Counted from the stretch's first letter, positions 49,974-61,241 are shown. The stretch is 64,000 nucleotides of DNA from Diospyros lotus (GCF_014633365.1 NC_068338.1:9124616-9188615), one strand, 5' to 3'. Numbers and translations are program-made. The notes: generated from the letters alone by a model not told the origin.

Positions 49974-50660
49974 TATATCCGGATGTTTCTAGGCTACCTG
50001 AATGCTATCTTGCTTCTTTTGTGAGTGATATCCGAATGCACCTTTAGGCATTCGAATGTCTCCCACTTCTTTCTTAGATGTATTCGAATAGGACTTTTCC
50101 CATCTGGATGTAGTCCTTCTTCCCTTCTTTCACATATTCGAATGCGAAACTTAACATATCTGAATACCCTTCCCTTTCCTTTGAACATATCTGAATGAGG
50201 CTCTTCATATCCGAATAAAGCCTCCCCATATCTGATTACAACTCCTCTTTTTTGACTCACATATTCAAATGAGGCTTAACATATCCGAATGCATGGCCTC
50301 TCATATCCAAATACCCTCCTCACCATCCGAATACATGCACTCTTCTTCTCTTGGGCATATCTAAATACTCTCCTGACCTATCTGAATGCACCCACTTCTT
50401 TCTTTAAACATATCCGGATATACCCCAACATATCTGAATAGGACCCTCTCATATTCGAATATGGTTCCTTCTCTTCTTCTCAAATTGGAATAAAGCTTGG
50501 TATATCCAAATGGGACTTCCACCTATCCAAAAATCTTATAACACATCCGGATATCTGCCCTTGCTATTCGAATATGAAGCAGCCTCACATCTGAATATAA
50601 AACTTGCTATATCCAAATGCACCCTAACACAACCAAATACATCCCATGCCAAGCTCGGCA
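49974..50660. repeat. Degenerate CATATCCGAATG-type motif array in U3
   Basis: About 25 copies of a 12-14 bp word, CATAT[C/T][C/T]GAAT[A/G], occur every 20-35 bp with unlike spacers: CATATTCGAATG near 50146, CATATCTGAATG near 50189, CATATCCGAATG near 50280, CATATCTGAATA near 50428. The core is self-complementary in several copies, e.g. the perfect 14 bp palindrome CATATTCGAATATG at 50450-50463 and TATCCGGATA near 50410. The array lies between the LTR's outer end and its TATA box. Confidence 0.85.
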
Positions 50661-50802
50661 CCCCCTAACTTGAACCTCTTTTGATTTTCAATGATCTCCA
50701 AGCCTCTCCAAATTAGCTTCAAAACACACACCGGCCTTTCCCCCCCCCCAAATATAGCACGTAACCACCTTGATCTCTATCTTGAACGTTTGGGTCGTTA
50801 CA

Positions 50803-51390
50803 GCTATAATTGTCCGATTGTCACATCTTCTTCCATCACCAATAGTGGAAAAAGCCTTTGCCACCATTGACGATCATCGCCATTGACCACGTTGGCCATT
50901 CGCTTCCTTTGAATCGCAACCAGCAGCCCTGTCTTCTATCGTTCATGCTAACTTCCTCACGTCGTTGGCTGTCGTCGGTCGATCTTGGGTCGCTAGTTGT
51001 CTAGTCTTCTTCCTCTACTGTTGGTCGTGCTTTCACGGTTGCCTATCAGCACCTTTGCCATTGATCTCCGGCCACAACCGTCGGCCTTCCACACCACCAT
51101 CGATCTTTGGCCATTTTCTTCAATTGACGGCTTCTTTTTCTTTTGCCATTGCAATCGTTGTCACCGTTGTCAAATTTCTTCCATTAACAAGAAGCTTCAG
51201 CTAACCTAAATCTCAACCCAGATCCAGGTCGACTTGACTCGCCAAGTCACTACCTACTCCAAATTTGACAAATCCGCCAGCCTAGATCCAAATCTATTTT
51301 TTTCACATATTTGGCCTAGATTTGGTATGTTTGATCCGTTTTTAATTGGGTTTCTTATTTATCAATTATTTGATATTATTCAAGAATATT
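50803..51390. other. Unassigned CT-rich segment before a copia gag remnant
   Basis: Pyrimidine-rich DNA with repeated short words (CCATTGA, ATCGTTG, CGTCGGCC). Open frames of 70-79 codons overlap in two frames without domain resemblance. It may be the 5' leader of the copia remnant that follows, but no copia LTR or primer-binding site is seen. Confidence 0.35.
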
Positions 51391-52412
51391 TGATAGCTAC
51401 GTTGAAGTACAATATTCCTTTGTTGGATCGGAATATCACATTTTTGCTATGGCAGGTTAAGATGCACGTAATTTTGGCACAGATGAATTTAGATGATGCA
51501 TTTTTGGGCTTTGAAAAATGCTGCAATCATGGTGCATTGAGAAAAAATAATGTAAGCATTGTAAGACCTTGTCTCAAATACATCTGCATTTATAGAATCA
51601 AATTTTGTAGGATATTTTGAAAGAAAAAACCGTTGTCGCTCTATGGTTGAAATTGGAACATCTATGTATGACGAAGAGTTTAACTAGTAAGTTGCATCTG
51701 AAAGCAAAGGTTGTATTCTCATCGAATGGCTGAAGGTACATCTATTGAAATCCATTTAATCATTTTTAAAGAAATTGTTTATGATTTGGAAAGTATGGAG
51801 GTTAGGTATGATAATGAGGATTTGGGTATAATTTTGTTATGTTCTCTACTAGCCTCATATTCAACTTTTAAAGACACCATACTCTATAGTTGTGATACTC
51901 TCACCCTATATGAAGTTTATGATACTTTGTTCTTGAAAGAGAAAATTGATAAGCAATCATTGGAGACTTCTGAAAATTAGGTGAAGGGTCTGTTGATTTG
52001 AGGAAGAACACAGGATAGAAATTTTGGTTGTAAAGGAAAAAGTAGATCCAAGTCCATGAACAAAGAAAAAACTTGTAATTACTGTAAGAAAACATGATGT
52101 ATAAAGAATGGGTGTTATAAACTACAAAACAAACTTAAAAGAGAATAATCTAGCCAAAAAGGAAAACAACCAAAAACTTTTGGTGAAACCAATGTTGTTG
52201 AAAATAACAGTAATGATGGGGAACTTATGGTGATTACTGATGAGGTTACTAAACTTAGCAAAGATTGTATTCTCGACACAACATGCACGTTTCATAGTCT
52301 CTTAGTAGGGATTGGTTTTTGACATATAAAACTTTGACTTCTGATGATGTGTTGATGAGTAATAATTCTTCTTATAAAATTAATAGCATTGGAATAGTTA
52401 AAATTAATAAAG
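51391..52412 (+). pseudogene. Ty1/copia gag-protease remnant (Tnt1-like), second copia element
   Basis: Forward reading, with several frameshifts, gives gag: YNIPLLDRNITFLLWQVKMH near 51410, then LWLKLEHLCMTKSLTSKLHL, then HRMAEGTSIEIHLIIFKEIV and LGIILLCSLLASYSTFKDTI (51720-51890). A degenerate zinc knuckle follows (CNYCKK...NGCYKLQNKLKRE, with a stop inside) near 52070-52147, and a protease region ILDTTCTFH near 52270 with the usual Trp before it changed. The text ends at about 52412, before integrase. Family members run on to integrase, RT and RNase H. The order and words match Tnt1-type gag. It differs in strand and subfamily from the copia at 34277-44040, so it is a separate insertion. 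Confidence 0.85.
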
Positions 52413-53330
52413 TCTGACACATAGTTTACTAAGTTTGTGAGTTTGTCAGTCTATGGTTCTCGCTCGGTCGGGACATTAAATGATAAAAGGATTATAGCAC
52501 ACAGTAATCGTTAACTGTAATATGTTCACTTGAAGTGAGACTTCACTACCTCTTATACTGTCCTGAACCTCTGCTAGGTGCTATTCAAAAACTCTCAGAA
52601 CGTCGTCGGGATTTGGAAAAGTTCTGGTGATAGGTAAAGGGGTTGATTGATACCGAAAATGATTTCAGTGTTATCTGATTGCTAATGGGTAGTGAACCTA
52701 GAAAGTCATACACTATATAGTATTGTGTTTGGTATTGCCATCGTGTACCCGAAATGTCTTTAGAAGTTGTTGGTCAAAAGTTAACCCTTAGCCCCCTACT
52801 AATAATGCATAGTGTATAGTGCATAGTAAAATTGCATGATTGCACAATATTATTAAATGGGGGCTGGTAGACGTGAGACAGATTTCAATTTGGGGAAGGG
52901 GAAAAGCAATAAAAAGGGAAGCAGATTTATCTGTTTCCCACGTGTGCAATTCTTTTCTTCTTCTTCCTTTTTCCTCTATTTCCTTTGAAAATCTTTTGTT
53001 GCCATGGAAATTATACGTGTGAAGGTCCCGTGTATAATTTTAAGATGCAGGCACTGGTGATATGCGAAACCTCTGTGTCTAGCACAAGAAGAGATGATCA
53101 GAATGGTACTATTCGACATACTAGGTGTGGACCGACTAGGACCACTAAATCTTGAGGTAGATTCAGTCTCAGTACAAAAACCATTTCTGTGCTCCATGCT
53201 CAATCCTTACATCGAACAACAGGTATGCATTTATTTATATATTCATTTGATAAATATGTATGTTTCTTAAATACCTAAGATAGTGTATGACATGTATGTT
53301 ATATTTCGCTGCGTGTATCAAATACACAGT
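52413..53330 (+). mobile_element. Possible chromovirus LTR segment (sense)
   Basis: The style resembles R/U5 of sense chromovirus LTRs: GGGTAGTGAACC near 52686, a TTCTTCTTCCTTTTTCCTC tract near 52955, and GATGCAGGCACTGGTGA at 53044 followed by CGACTAGGACC. I cannot find matched LTR ends, so limits are approximate and the assignment is weak. No coding signal. Confidence 0.35.
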
Positions 53331-54065
53331 AAAAAAATTATTTTTGCCCGTACCACCGTACACACGATTCTCTTCACTACAAACTTCTCTCCCTGCCCCC
53401 CCTCCATCCCTCTTAAATTTATCCACTGGATGGTTAGAAAAATCGTGCCCTGGCAAAAAAAACTGTTGACAACCCGAAGGCATCTATCGACAGCTAGAGG
53501 CTAGCCTTCATGAACGGTCGACAAACTCAACACCATCGGTTGACAATTTCCTCTTTTTTCCCCCTAAATGGTTGACAGACTACATGGAACAGGTGACCTG
53601 CAAAAGCCAATTTCTCCTCAAACTACCTCAAACGGTCAACAGCCTTAACACCATATGTCAACAGCTAGTGCCTATTGCATTAAATGGTTGACAACTTTGC
53701 CCTATTTGTTGATTGTCATCAGCTTCCTCCTCTTACAATGTTGCCTTCTACCGCATTGCACCAACCCGCAAATCGATATATGATACCTCTATATACATTT
53801 ACACACATACACCCTTGCCTTATGACCGACGACCCCACATCCACTTACTTCATTTGACTTTTCCACTATTCAACATCTTTACTTCCTCATTTGACTTTGA
53901 TTACTCAACACCAAATTTAACTTCTTTTACTTTTGATTATTCAAACATCTCATGTGACCTTCCATTTAACTCACAAATAACTAGTAAACCACAATTAAAT
54001 TAACATAGAATTAATCAACTTATTCCTTCCCATTCATTCTCTTCCCAAAATGCCAGGTCATTACA
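53331..54065 (-). mobile_element. Ty3/gypsy-type LTR end (antisense) with clustered TTGAC motifs
   Basis: The right end CCAGGTCATTACA (54065) reads on the minus strand as TGTAATGACC, matching the other gypsy LTR starts. Between 53460 and 53720 the word GGTTGACA or its complement (TGTCAACC-like) occurs about nine times in both orientations. A minus-strand TATATAG lies near 53790. The left limit is not visible. TTGAC is the core of plant W-boxes; whether these act as such is inference. Confidence 0.5.
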
Positions 54066-55370
54066 CCAAGTCTCGCTTGCAAGCTATCTAAGTGTATCGC
54101 TATTAATCATTCCCTAACAATAGCAATTCACTCCTCTTCCATAGGACTCCTTGAGTTCCATGAGTCAGGGATACAGAAACATTGTGCAAAATCTTTGGCA
54201 GTTCTGCCTCTTAGGACTAAGGGCCTCATCCGTGGGGAGATGATAGTATCAGTAAGAGGTCGCTTAAAAGCCATTTTACCTTGAAGGAGTTAAGTTTTTG
54301 GTGAGCAAAGTCTTGTGAAGAATCATAAAATCCACGGCTGAGAGCAAGAAAGAGTCTTCAGTATGATCGAGAGTCTTCGAGGAAAAAATGTGGCCCATTA
54401 GGACAACTTCCTATTTATAGCCCAAGCCTTCAGTAGGCCAAGCATCGCGAGTCATTAAAGACTCTGCCTTGATGAGTTATCAGGCACCCACATTTTTGTA
54501 CTCTTCCTTTCGCTTTTCAACCTAAGGTAAAAGTAGGGAGCTGTTGTTGTAGGGTGCCTTAAAATTTTCCTAAGTCTATGAATCATAGTTCCCCATGTAG
54601 TCTCTGGGACGATTGCCTCCTAGGCCCCCCAAAAAGTCCCCTGGGAGTAGTTTGACCTCATTTATTTTGCTAAGTCTGAAGACACCCTTTGAGTCTCCTA
54701 AACGAAAGCCATCTGGTTGCCCCAAAGCCCTCTTCGGGACCACCTAGGGACAACCATCGAGGACTCGCCTTGAAGACATCCCTAAACCCTCTGACCTCTA
54801 TCTTCATATGCTTATCGATGCATCTTTTGGACCCATCTGTGGGTCCCACATGTTTTCCTATAAATATTAGCCTCTTCGAAGGCAAATAGATCTCTCTCCA
54901 ACTCTCACGAGCCATTTCAATCTAACCCTGTCTCTCTCTAGAACTCATCTGGAATGCCCCTAACTACTATTCAGGACTCACGGAAGACATTACCTAACAT
55001 ATAAATTGGACATAAGACATTCACATGCATATTCTTGGACATCACCTTTGGATTATTATTTGATTTAGGCATCAAAGGGCTCGCGTGAGGGAGTTTTACA
55101 CATGCTTTTCTAACATCCCTTATGCTCACAGGCTAAGGCAAAGCTGTGATCCCCAAAGGTTCATCTCCCCGAAGACTTTTTGGGGCATCCCATTGTCGTC
55201 GCCCTAAAGACCCCATTCGAGCAAGCTGTCTTGAAGGCCCCGACACCCTTTATGGGCTCTAGTTGTTTTAGCCTTCTAGGATTGTAGCTCCGACCTAGTT
55301 GAGCTCGCCGACAATGTCTTAGACCCTCAACTCTAATGAAGAACTCTACTTTGGCTGATCTAAGACAAAT
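54066..55370 (+). mobile_element. Tat/Retand-like gypsy LTR segment (sense)
   Basis: A TATAAATA box at 54859-54866 is followed about 200 bp later by TTAGGCATCAAAGGGCTCGC (from 55064), a phrase typical of U5 in Tat/Retand-type plant LTRs. A matching phrase, AAGCATCAGAGGGTTTGCGC, lies at 61330 downstream of another TATAAATA. CCT/GGG-rich surroundings (54600-54800, 55140-55290) fit. Ends are not identified. Open frames here (54670-54915 minus and its shadow) have no recognisable domain. Confidence 0.45.
54859..54866 (+). promoter_or_regulatory. TATA box of the Tat-like LTR
   Basis: TATAAATA preceded by GC-richer DNA and followed by CTCTTCGAAGGC and a CTCTCTCC tract; layout parallels 61242-61249. 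Confidence 0.5.
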
Positions 55371-57268
55371 AAATATAATTATTATAATTTGACAATAACA
55401 GATGAAAAAAGTGTGAACCTCATTTGGCTTCTCAAATTTAGTTAGGTTTTAATAAATTTTAGTTAAATTTTAATAATTAATAATTAGACTTTAACATTTA
55501 AAATTTAATATTAAATATTTATCAAATTAATTATAAAACAATATATAACTGTCAACTTATTAAACATGAAATCAATAAATTTACCTATCAATTTCACAAT
55601 TAGAGTTGTGCGACCAATTTGAACTAGACCCGGGCCAGAAAACTTTTAATTTGAAGATCGAATATCACCTAGCGGCCAAAGTGACACGGTTGCGTTTGGT
55701 CAAGTCTATTCTAAATTGATCTAATAAAATAATTTTATTTTTATTTAATATAAATTTAAAATATACATATACACATAAATATATACAAGGATTTGAGCAA
55801 AATTAACAAGAATTTGACATTTAATATTTGGTTCAACAAAACATTTGAACTTCAAATATATATATATCTCTCTCTATATATATACACACATTTGATTTTC
55901 AATTTGGACTAGACTTGATTGAAAATTAAAAATTATTATTTTTTGAAATAAAAATCAAAGCAAGGCAAATTGATCTTGAATCAAATAAATATTTTTAATT
56001 TAATCTAATTCAATTTTTTATTTTGTTGAAATTTGCACATCCTTACACCTAATTTAATTTTCATAATACTAATTTTTACACCCACAAAACTATAAATATT
56101 TCTGTAAAGAATTAACAATACATCCTCACAAAATTATTAATAATTTTTAAAAATTATAAATATTTTAAAATATTTTTTAAATTAATAATTTAAGAATAAT
56201 TTTATTAATTTTTTAAAAATATTATTAGTTTTATAAATATTAAAATTAAATGCATCTATTATTAATTATTTAATTTTATCTTAAAATAAAAAAATATTAA
56301 AAATTATAACTGATATAACATATTTTTAAAGAAAGAAATTAAAAGGTTTTATGTTATTATTTTTTATTTAATATATTTTTTAATAAAAATATAACATAAT
56401 TATTATCAATACTCCTAAAATTACTTTTAAAAAAGGTGCAGTAATTTTTGACTTCAATGCCATCTAGCCACTGTTAAGTAAAGCAAAGGCAGCAGCAACA
56501 CTGACCACAGTCCCTCCCTCCTGCGGTTACTACGAGCAAGCCAAATGCGAGCTACTCGATTGAATGGAAAATATACGTCACGTGCCCCTAAACCCCAATA
56601 AATGGCGGTCGCTCCCCCTAGCTGTTAACTTATGTTTCACCGAAACAAAAACGAAAAATATTTTTAATAAAAAATAAAAACTTAAAAATAGATGTTTTTT
56701 TAAAAAAATAAGCATAAATAAAATTTAAAATAAGAATAAGAAATGTTTATAAAATATTTTAAAAATGAAAAAATGATACCTATGTAGTGTTTTCGTACAA
56801 CATAGCTGTTAACAATGTCGTTCCAAAAATTTAATGTATGTGGTGTCTCTATGGCGGCGTTGTTATCTTATTCCCGTCCTGTAATATAACATTCGTCTGA
56901 TATTAATAAATTAAATTTAGAGGAACGTGTAAGTCTCACGGGGGACTCATATATCCACGCCCGGGACCCGCATTACTGTTGTCCAATGCGACTAAGCTAA
57001 TGGTGTTTATGTCTAAGTTCTAATAAACAAAAACACTGTAACTATATTATTTTAGTGTTTTTAAAATATTTTTTATTTTAAGATGTTAAGAAAAATAAAA
57101 TAAATATTTTCATGTCGTGACTTTAAACATATTTTACTAAGATTTCCTAATATTAAAAAAATTTTAAAATTACATTTTCCGTCTTCAGCTTTTTTTAACT
57201 AAAATTTTTTAACCTTAATATGTTCTTCCCCCTTCATGCTAAAAGTTTTTCATTTTGTGATTATGTAA

Positions 57269-57322
<54 letters not shown>

Positions 57323-57734
57323 ATGATAAAGTGAGAAATTTTTTATATATTATTTATTTTTTTGAATTTATTATTTATTTTTAATTATTAAATTATAATT
57401 CATGAATAATAAAATTTATATTTATATTTATTTGAATAAATGAAAAAAATTATATTTATATTAATTAAATAATTATTTTTATATTAAAAATTATATTTAT
57501 AAAAATATTCTTATATTTTTTGTTTACAAATTTTTTATTTTTTATTTTTTTAAAAAAATATTATTTTCCTATTTTTCATTTTATATAGTATATGTTTATC
57601 ATTTAATCTAACGTATGAGGGGTTTGCCCATTCTTTAACTTAATGGTATATCCTACTATCTAAAAAATATTTTATACAATTTAAAAATGTATTACATATA
57701 AAATAAATTATCATTTATTATAGTTATCATCTAC
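55371..57734. other. AT-rich spacer
   Basis: Mostly very AT-rich, with no recognisable gene. A moderately GC-rich island at about 56440-56640 (CAAAGGCAGCAGCAACACTG, CCTCCCTCCTGCGG) and another at about 56860-57000 (GGGGGACTCATATATCCACG) have no coding signal I can identify. Confidence 0.6.
57266..57319. repeat. (TA)n/(AG)n compound microsatellite
   Basis: An AT dinucleotide run is followed by ACAC and then about 15 consecutive AG units (57289-57319). Confidence 0.95.
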
Positions 57735-58036
57735 ATGAAATTATCCCAACCAAAATCACTGTTTTTCCTTAAGTTGGCTTATAATTCTCTATTCCTTCAG
57801 TGTCCTCAAATGATTTTCAACATGATCAAGAATGTAATCCACCACAAATTTCAAGTTGATTTCTTTAATAACGTGTTAAAAACTTTCAGACTTGAAAGAG
57901 GAAAAAAAAGGTTTACTCCTTTTTGAACCTCTTTGGCTAAAATTTGAATTATTGTGTGAGACATACCTTTAGCCCACCTAAAATACTTCACTCTTCCTTT
58001 GTCTTTCTTTACTCTGCTCATTACTACAACCATCAT
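57735..58036 (-). pseudogene. PIF/Harbinger ORF1-type Myb/SANT-like protein, broken
   Basis: Minus-strand reading from near 58022: SRVKKDKGRVKYFRWAKGMS then HTIIQILAKEVQKG, which matches the N-terminal trihelix/Myb-like domain (F/Y-x-W-x-x-x-M) of the DNA-binding partner encoded by plant PIF/Harbinger transposons and related host genes. After a frameshift it resumes as DHVENHLRTLKE, a stop, then RIISQL and a degraded tail at 57735. In the family this protein binds transposon ends and helps the transposase into the nucleus. It lies just downstream of, and on the same strand as, a transposase fragment, which supports a transposon rather than host-gene origin. Several stops make it inactive. Confidence 0.75.
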
Positions 58037-58179
58037 AAAAAATTATAGATAAAAAAAAATTATCATATCTTTTCTACGCTTATTACAATATAATCACTTC
58101 ACATAGTTGAGATTATTACATCTTTTTTTCCTGTTCATTCCCTTTGTTCATTTTTTCCCCCTCTATTTGATTTAAAAAG

Positions 58180-58470
58180 GTTCTTTGTGTGTTGCTTTGA
58201 CTTATATGCACAAATGTCTTTCATAATATAATCATTAGGATCTACTCTCATTACATGGTTATGTAGAATGCAATTAGCAAGTACAACATCAACTTGTGTT
58301 TTATATGGCCAATATGAACGAGAATCTATTGCACGAAATTATTTTTTTAGTATATCAAAACCATGTTCAATTGTGGTTCTAAGTGAGGAGTGACGAAAAT
58401 TAAACAACTTTTCATTTTCAAGTAGATGATTAGTGAATTTCTTGAGATGATATTAAACACCATGATACAA
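58180..58470 (-). pseudogene. PIF/Harbinger (DDE_4) transposase C-terminal fragment, broken
   Basis: Minus-strand reading from 58470: YHGV, stop, YHLKKF, then EKLFNFRHSSLRTTIEHGFD and ILKK, stop, FRAID, then KTQVDVVLANCILHNHVMRV and DPNDY. LFN-x-RHSSLR-x-x-IE, with the last catalytic Glu, followed by a VVxxxCxLHN motif is the C-terminal signature of PIF/Harbinger transposases and their domesticated ALP1-like relatives. At least two stops interrupt it. Everything N-terminal, including the first two catalytic Asp, is absent because a different repeat begins at about 58471. Family role: cut-and-paste excision with 3 bp target duplication. Confidence 0.85.
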
Positions 58471-59319
58471 AGTTGTTGTGGCCTAGCCTCAAGGGCAATT
58501 CCTATGGAAAATCCCCAAGGAAGGTCCTCGAGAACCTTGCCTTGTTTCTAGATAAGCGCTCCACGGGACACGTCCTTTTAAAGCCAAAAGCAAAGCCAAA
58601 GCCAAAATAAAAAGAAAAAAATGAGAAGGGTAAAGCGATAGTAAGGCAGCGCCCCCCTCTGTAAATAAAGGTGGGGGAAGGGGGGGAAGGCTAGCCTCCC
58701 GCACATGCCTTTTGCAGTCACCCATCCGCAGCCAATCTGTACTAGCATCTGTGCATGCCAGTGCATCCATGCACCATCTCCCAAAAACCTCCATAGAAGG
58801 CCTCCTACATCCTGTTCCATGTGCACCCCTACACTCGCGCAAATCCGCGCGCCTTTCTACGCCCATGTGCAGCCATGCCTCATACTGCTAATTTCCCGCG
58901 ATGAGACATGTGTGACCACCCTTACACACACCGTGTGCCTATGCAGCTAATCTCTCGTATATTAGGCCCCTTCGAACCCCCAGTTGTATGCCTCTTAGCC
59001 ACATGTTCCCCACGCTTGGGCCATGCCATACCCAACCATGCCCTGTTCTCCTTCTCGATGAGCACTCGCAAATGACCTCTTAAGCATTCTCACAAGCATC
59101 TAGTCAAGTCTCCAATGACCTCACAGGTCACCTGGAAACTCCTAAGATTTCACCCCTCGTCACCTCTTGGTGATAAAGCCACCCTTCAAAGGCTCCCCTT
59201 CTTTTCGAAGACCTTTCCCAAAGGGAATTTCTCACCTAGGTCCCTCCATGCAAGCCTCCCCAACAACTTCATTTCTCAGGATAAAGAAAGATCAATCAAA
59301 AGTTTTTTTCCCACAAAAG

Positions 59320-59840
59320 GAAGGTTTCCTTGCTTATAACTTGGCAACGAGATGGAAAACCCAAGGCCTATTATCCTGCTAACAGCCCGATAATGAGGTA
59401 AACACAAAAGGCCTGTTGCCTTACTTATAGCTTGATAACGAGGTGAAAAAAACTAAGGCCCGTTGTCCTACTAACATCCCGACCATAAGGTAAACACAAA
59501 AGGCTCGTTGCCTTGCTTATAGCCGGCAACAAGGTGAAAAAATCCAAGGCTCGTTGTCCCACTAATAGTCTGACAATAAGGTAAACACAAAAGGCTCGTT
59601 GCCCTGCTTATGACCCAACAACTAGGAGAAAAACTACAAACCCATTGTCTCTCATGTAGCTCAGCAATGGAGGAAAAATAAAATCGTTGTCTTGCAAATA
59701 GCCCAACAACGAGAAAGCATAATATCCGTGAGTGACTTACTCTACTTTACCTGCTAACCGAATGGCATAATATTAGTTGTCTCGCAAGAAGCTTGATAAC
59801 AAGGAGGTGTCACATTCGTTGTCTCGCAAGTAATCCAACA
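59320..59840. repeat. Tandem array of ~45 bp stem-loop units (about 11)
   Basis: Each unit has the form arm, CT[T/G]CTNATAGNNC-like spacer, complementary arm, AGG[T/A]. Examples of arm pairs: ATTATC/GATAAT (59370/59389), GTTGCC/GGCAAC (59507/59525), GTTGTC/GACAAT (59553/59572, one G-T), CCATTG/CAATGG (59642/59665), CGTTGT/ACAACG (59685/59706). Adjacent units pair into a ~91 bp higher repeat (AAAAGGCTCGTTGCC at 59498 and 59589). Some units have imperfect arms. Confidence 0.75.
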
Positions 59841-60769
59841 ATAGGGAAATGAAACGTCAATTATCACAAACATCCACGGTTCAAAGAAATTTCCCAATAT
59901 GCCAATGCTCCTCCTAGTGAAATATAGATGCGAATATGAGCCAACACTGGGCCCAGACATCGAATTTGTGTCTAACACCCTTGAGCAAATTTGAAGATCT
60001 TTCTCACAAAGCATTGAGCCTTCAACAAGCATCACTAGAGTCAAGGAGAAAGAAAGCCTCACCCTTTCGAATCGGGGAGCACACGAAGGGGTCATGTTCA
60101 CACTTTCAAGGGATGGAAGGCCGAACATTGGGATTTATGCTATAAGAGTATAAGCTTTAGCACCATGTGCTTTTTTTGAGACACTTGCCTCATCATCTTG
60201 GAGCAGTTGGCACTTATGGGAGTTCAAAATACGAAAGTGTAGGAGTGATCTTGGGAGCTAAAAAGAACCCTAAGACTTGAAAAGTCATCTGCAAGGAGAA
60301 GGGTTTCAAGAGACAGAAGGCACGCACAAGGTTTGTAGGGCGAGATACTCTTCCACCTAGGACTCCCGATCAAAAGAGTAATAAGCAATTGATATGCCCT
60401 GCAAAAAGTAGAGAGTTCGGATATGGAACTGACCCAAGTGATATATCTATGTCACAATCTACGAGTTGGTATCTAAGATAAGTACATATCTAAATGGGCT
60501 AAAATCTACAAACCAAGAGCAAAAACCACCAAAGGAAGAACAAGATGAGAAAAAATCAAGACATGCTTGAGTGGGCCCCCCCCCACTCGATCATGGAAGG
60601 CTCACGGCAATGAAGACTTCCCATTGACCCATTGATGAAACATGAAGCACAACTTGTTGAGCAAGTGTATAACTGAGTAAGGCAATGAAAAACCAAGCAA
60701 GGGAAGATACGTAAAGAAAAGAGCCAATCAAACAAAAGGAAAGGGTAAAAAGCCAAGGTGATGGAATTT

Positions 60770-60978
60770 AATTAGGCCATGATTGAGTGGTCACTCAGTC
60801 ATGGCACTCCTAGAAAATTAGGCCATGACCAAGTGGCCACTTGGTTATGGCTTTCCAAGAAAATTAGGCCATAACCAAATGGCCACTCAGTCATGGCTCA
60901 CCAAGGAAATGACTCAATCATGGCTCACCAAGGAAATGAGGCCACGACCTAGTGGCCACTCGGTCATGCTCACCAAAC
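60770..60978. repeat. 46 bp palindromic minisatellite, ~4.6 copies
   Basis: Units start AATTAGGCCAT at 60770, 60816 and 60862, then a partial unit and a last copy starting AATGAGGCCACG. Each full unit contains a near-perfect 30 bp palindrome centred on TGGCCA or TGGTCA. Unit 1 has arms GCCATGATTGAGTGG and TCACTCAGTCATGGC; unit 2 has GCCATGACCAAGTGG and CCACTTGGTTATGGC. The right arm of unit 2 also matches the left arm of unit 3. Confidence 0.85.
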
Positions 60979-61241
60979 CAAACCACACCATCTCCATGAT
61001 CGCCTTACCTCCGAAGTCTAGTCGCACCATCTGTCACCCTCGAGAGCCTCTTTTGTAGCTAAAAGGCCTTCTCATGTTTCTTAAACCAAACCCAGAAGCC
61101 TCTTTCCAAGACCCTTTTGAGGGGCCCATAGGAATATTCCAAGATTTTATAAGAATATGTCAGGAATATTCTAAGAATATACCAGGAATATGCCACCTGG
61201 GAAACCTAGGATGGCTGCCACATGTCCCCATCTCCCTTCTC

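Larger units (their letters stand above)
48609..50802 (-). mobile_element. Ty3/gypsy-type LTR (antisense), left end missing
   Basis: The right end GGGTCGTTACA (50802) reads on the minus strand as TGTAACGACCC, a gypsy LTR start like those at 38811 and 40518. A minus-strand TATAAATA lies at 49753-49760. The left part, just after the CACTA end, contains TACGTAACGCCGTGAGCCTCACC, reminiscent of the R/U5 style of the other antisense LTRs, but the TGTAAC-type left end is absent. U3 is dominated by a ~25-copy degenerate motif array (49974-50660). No internal region adjoins. Confidence 0.65.

Noticed and set aside
58489..58866. 125-codon minus-strand open frame in GC-rich DNA
   Set aside because: No domain or family resemblance, overlaps another frame of 82 codons, and lies inside an LTR-like repeat block.
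59320..60978. CRISPR array
   Set aside because: Repeats here are degenerate, palindromic and tandem without unique equal-length spacers, and the DNA is plant nuclear with no cas-like genes.
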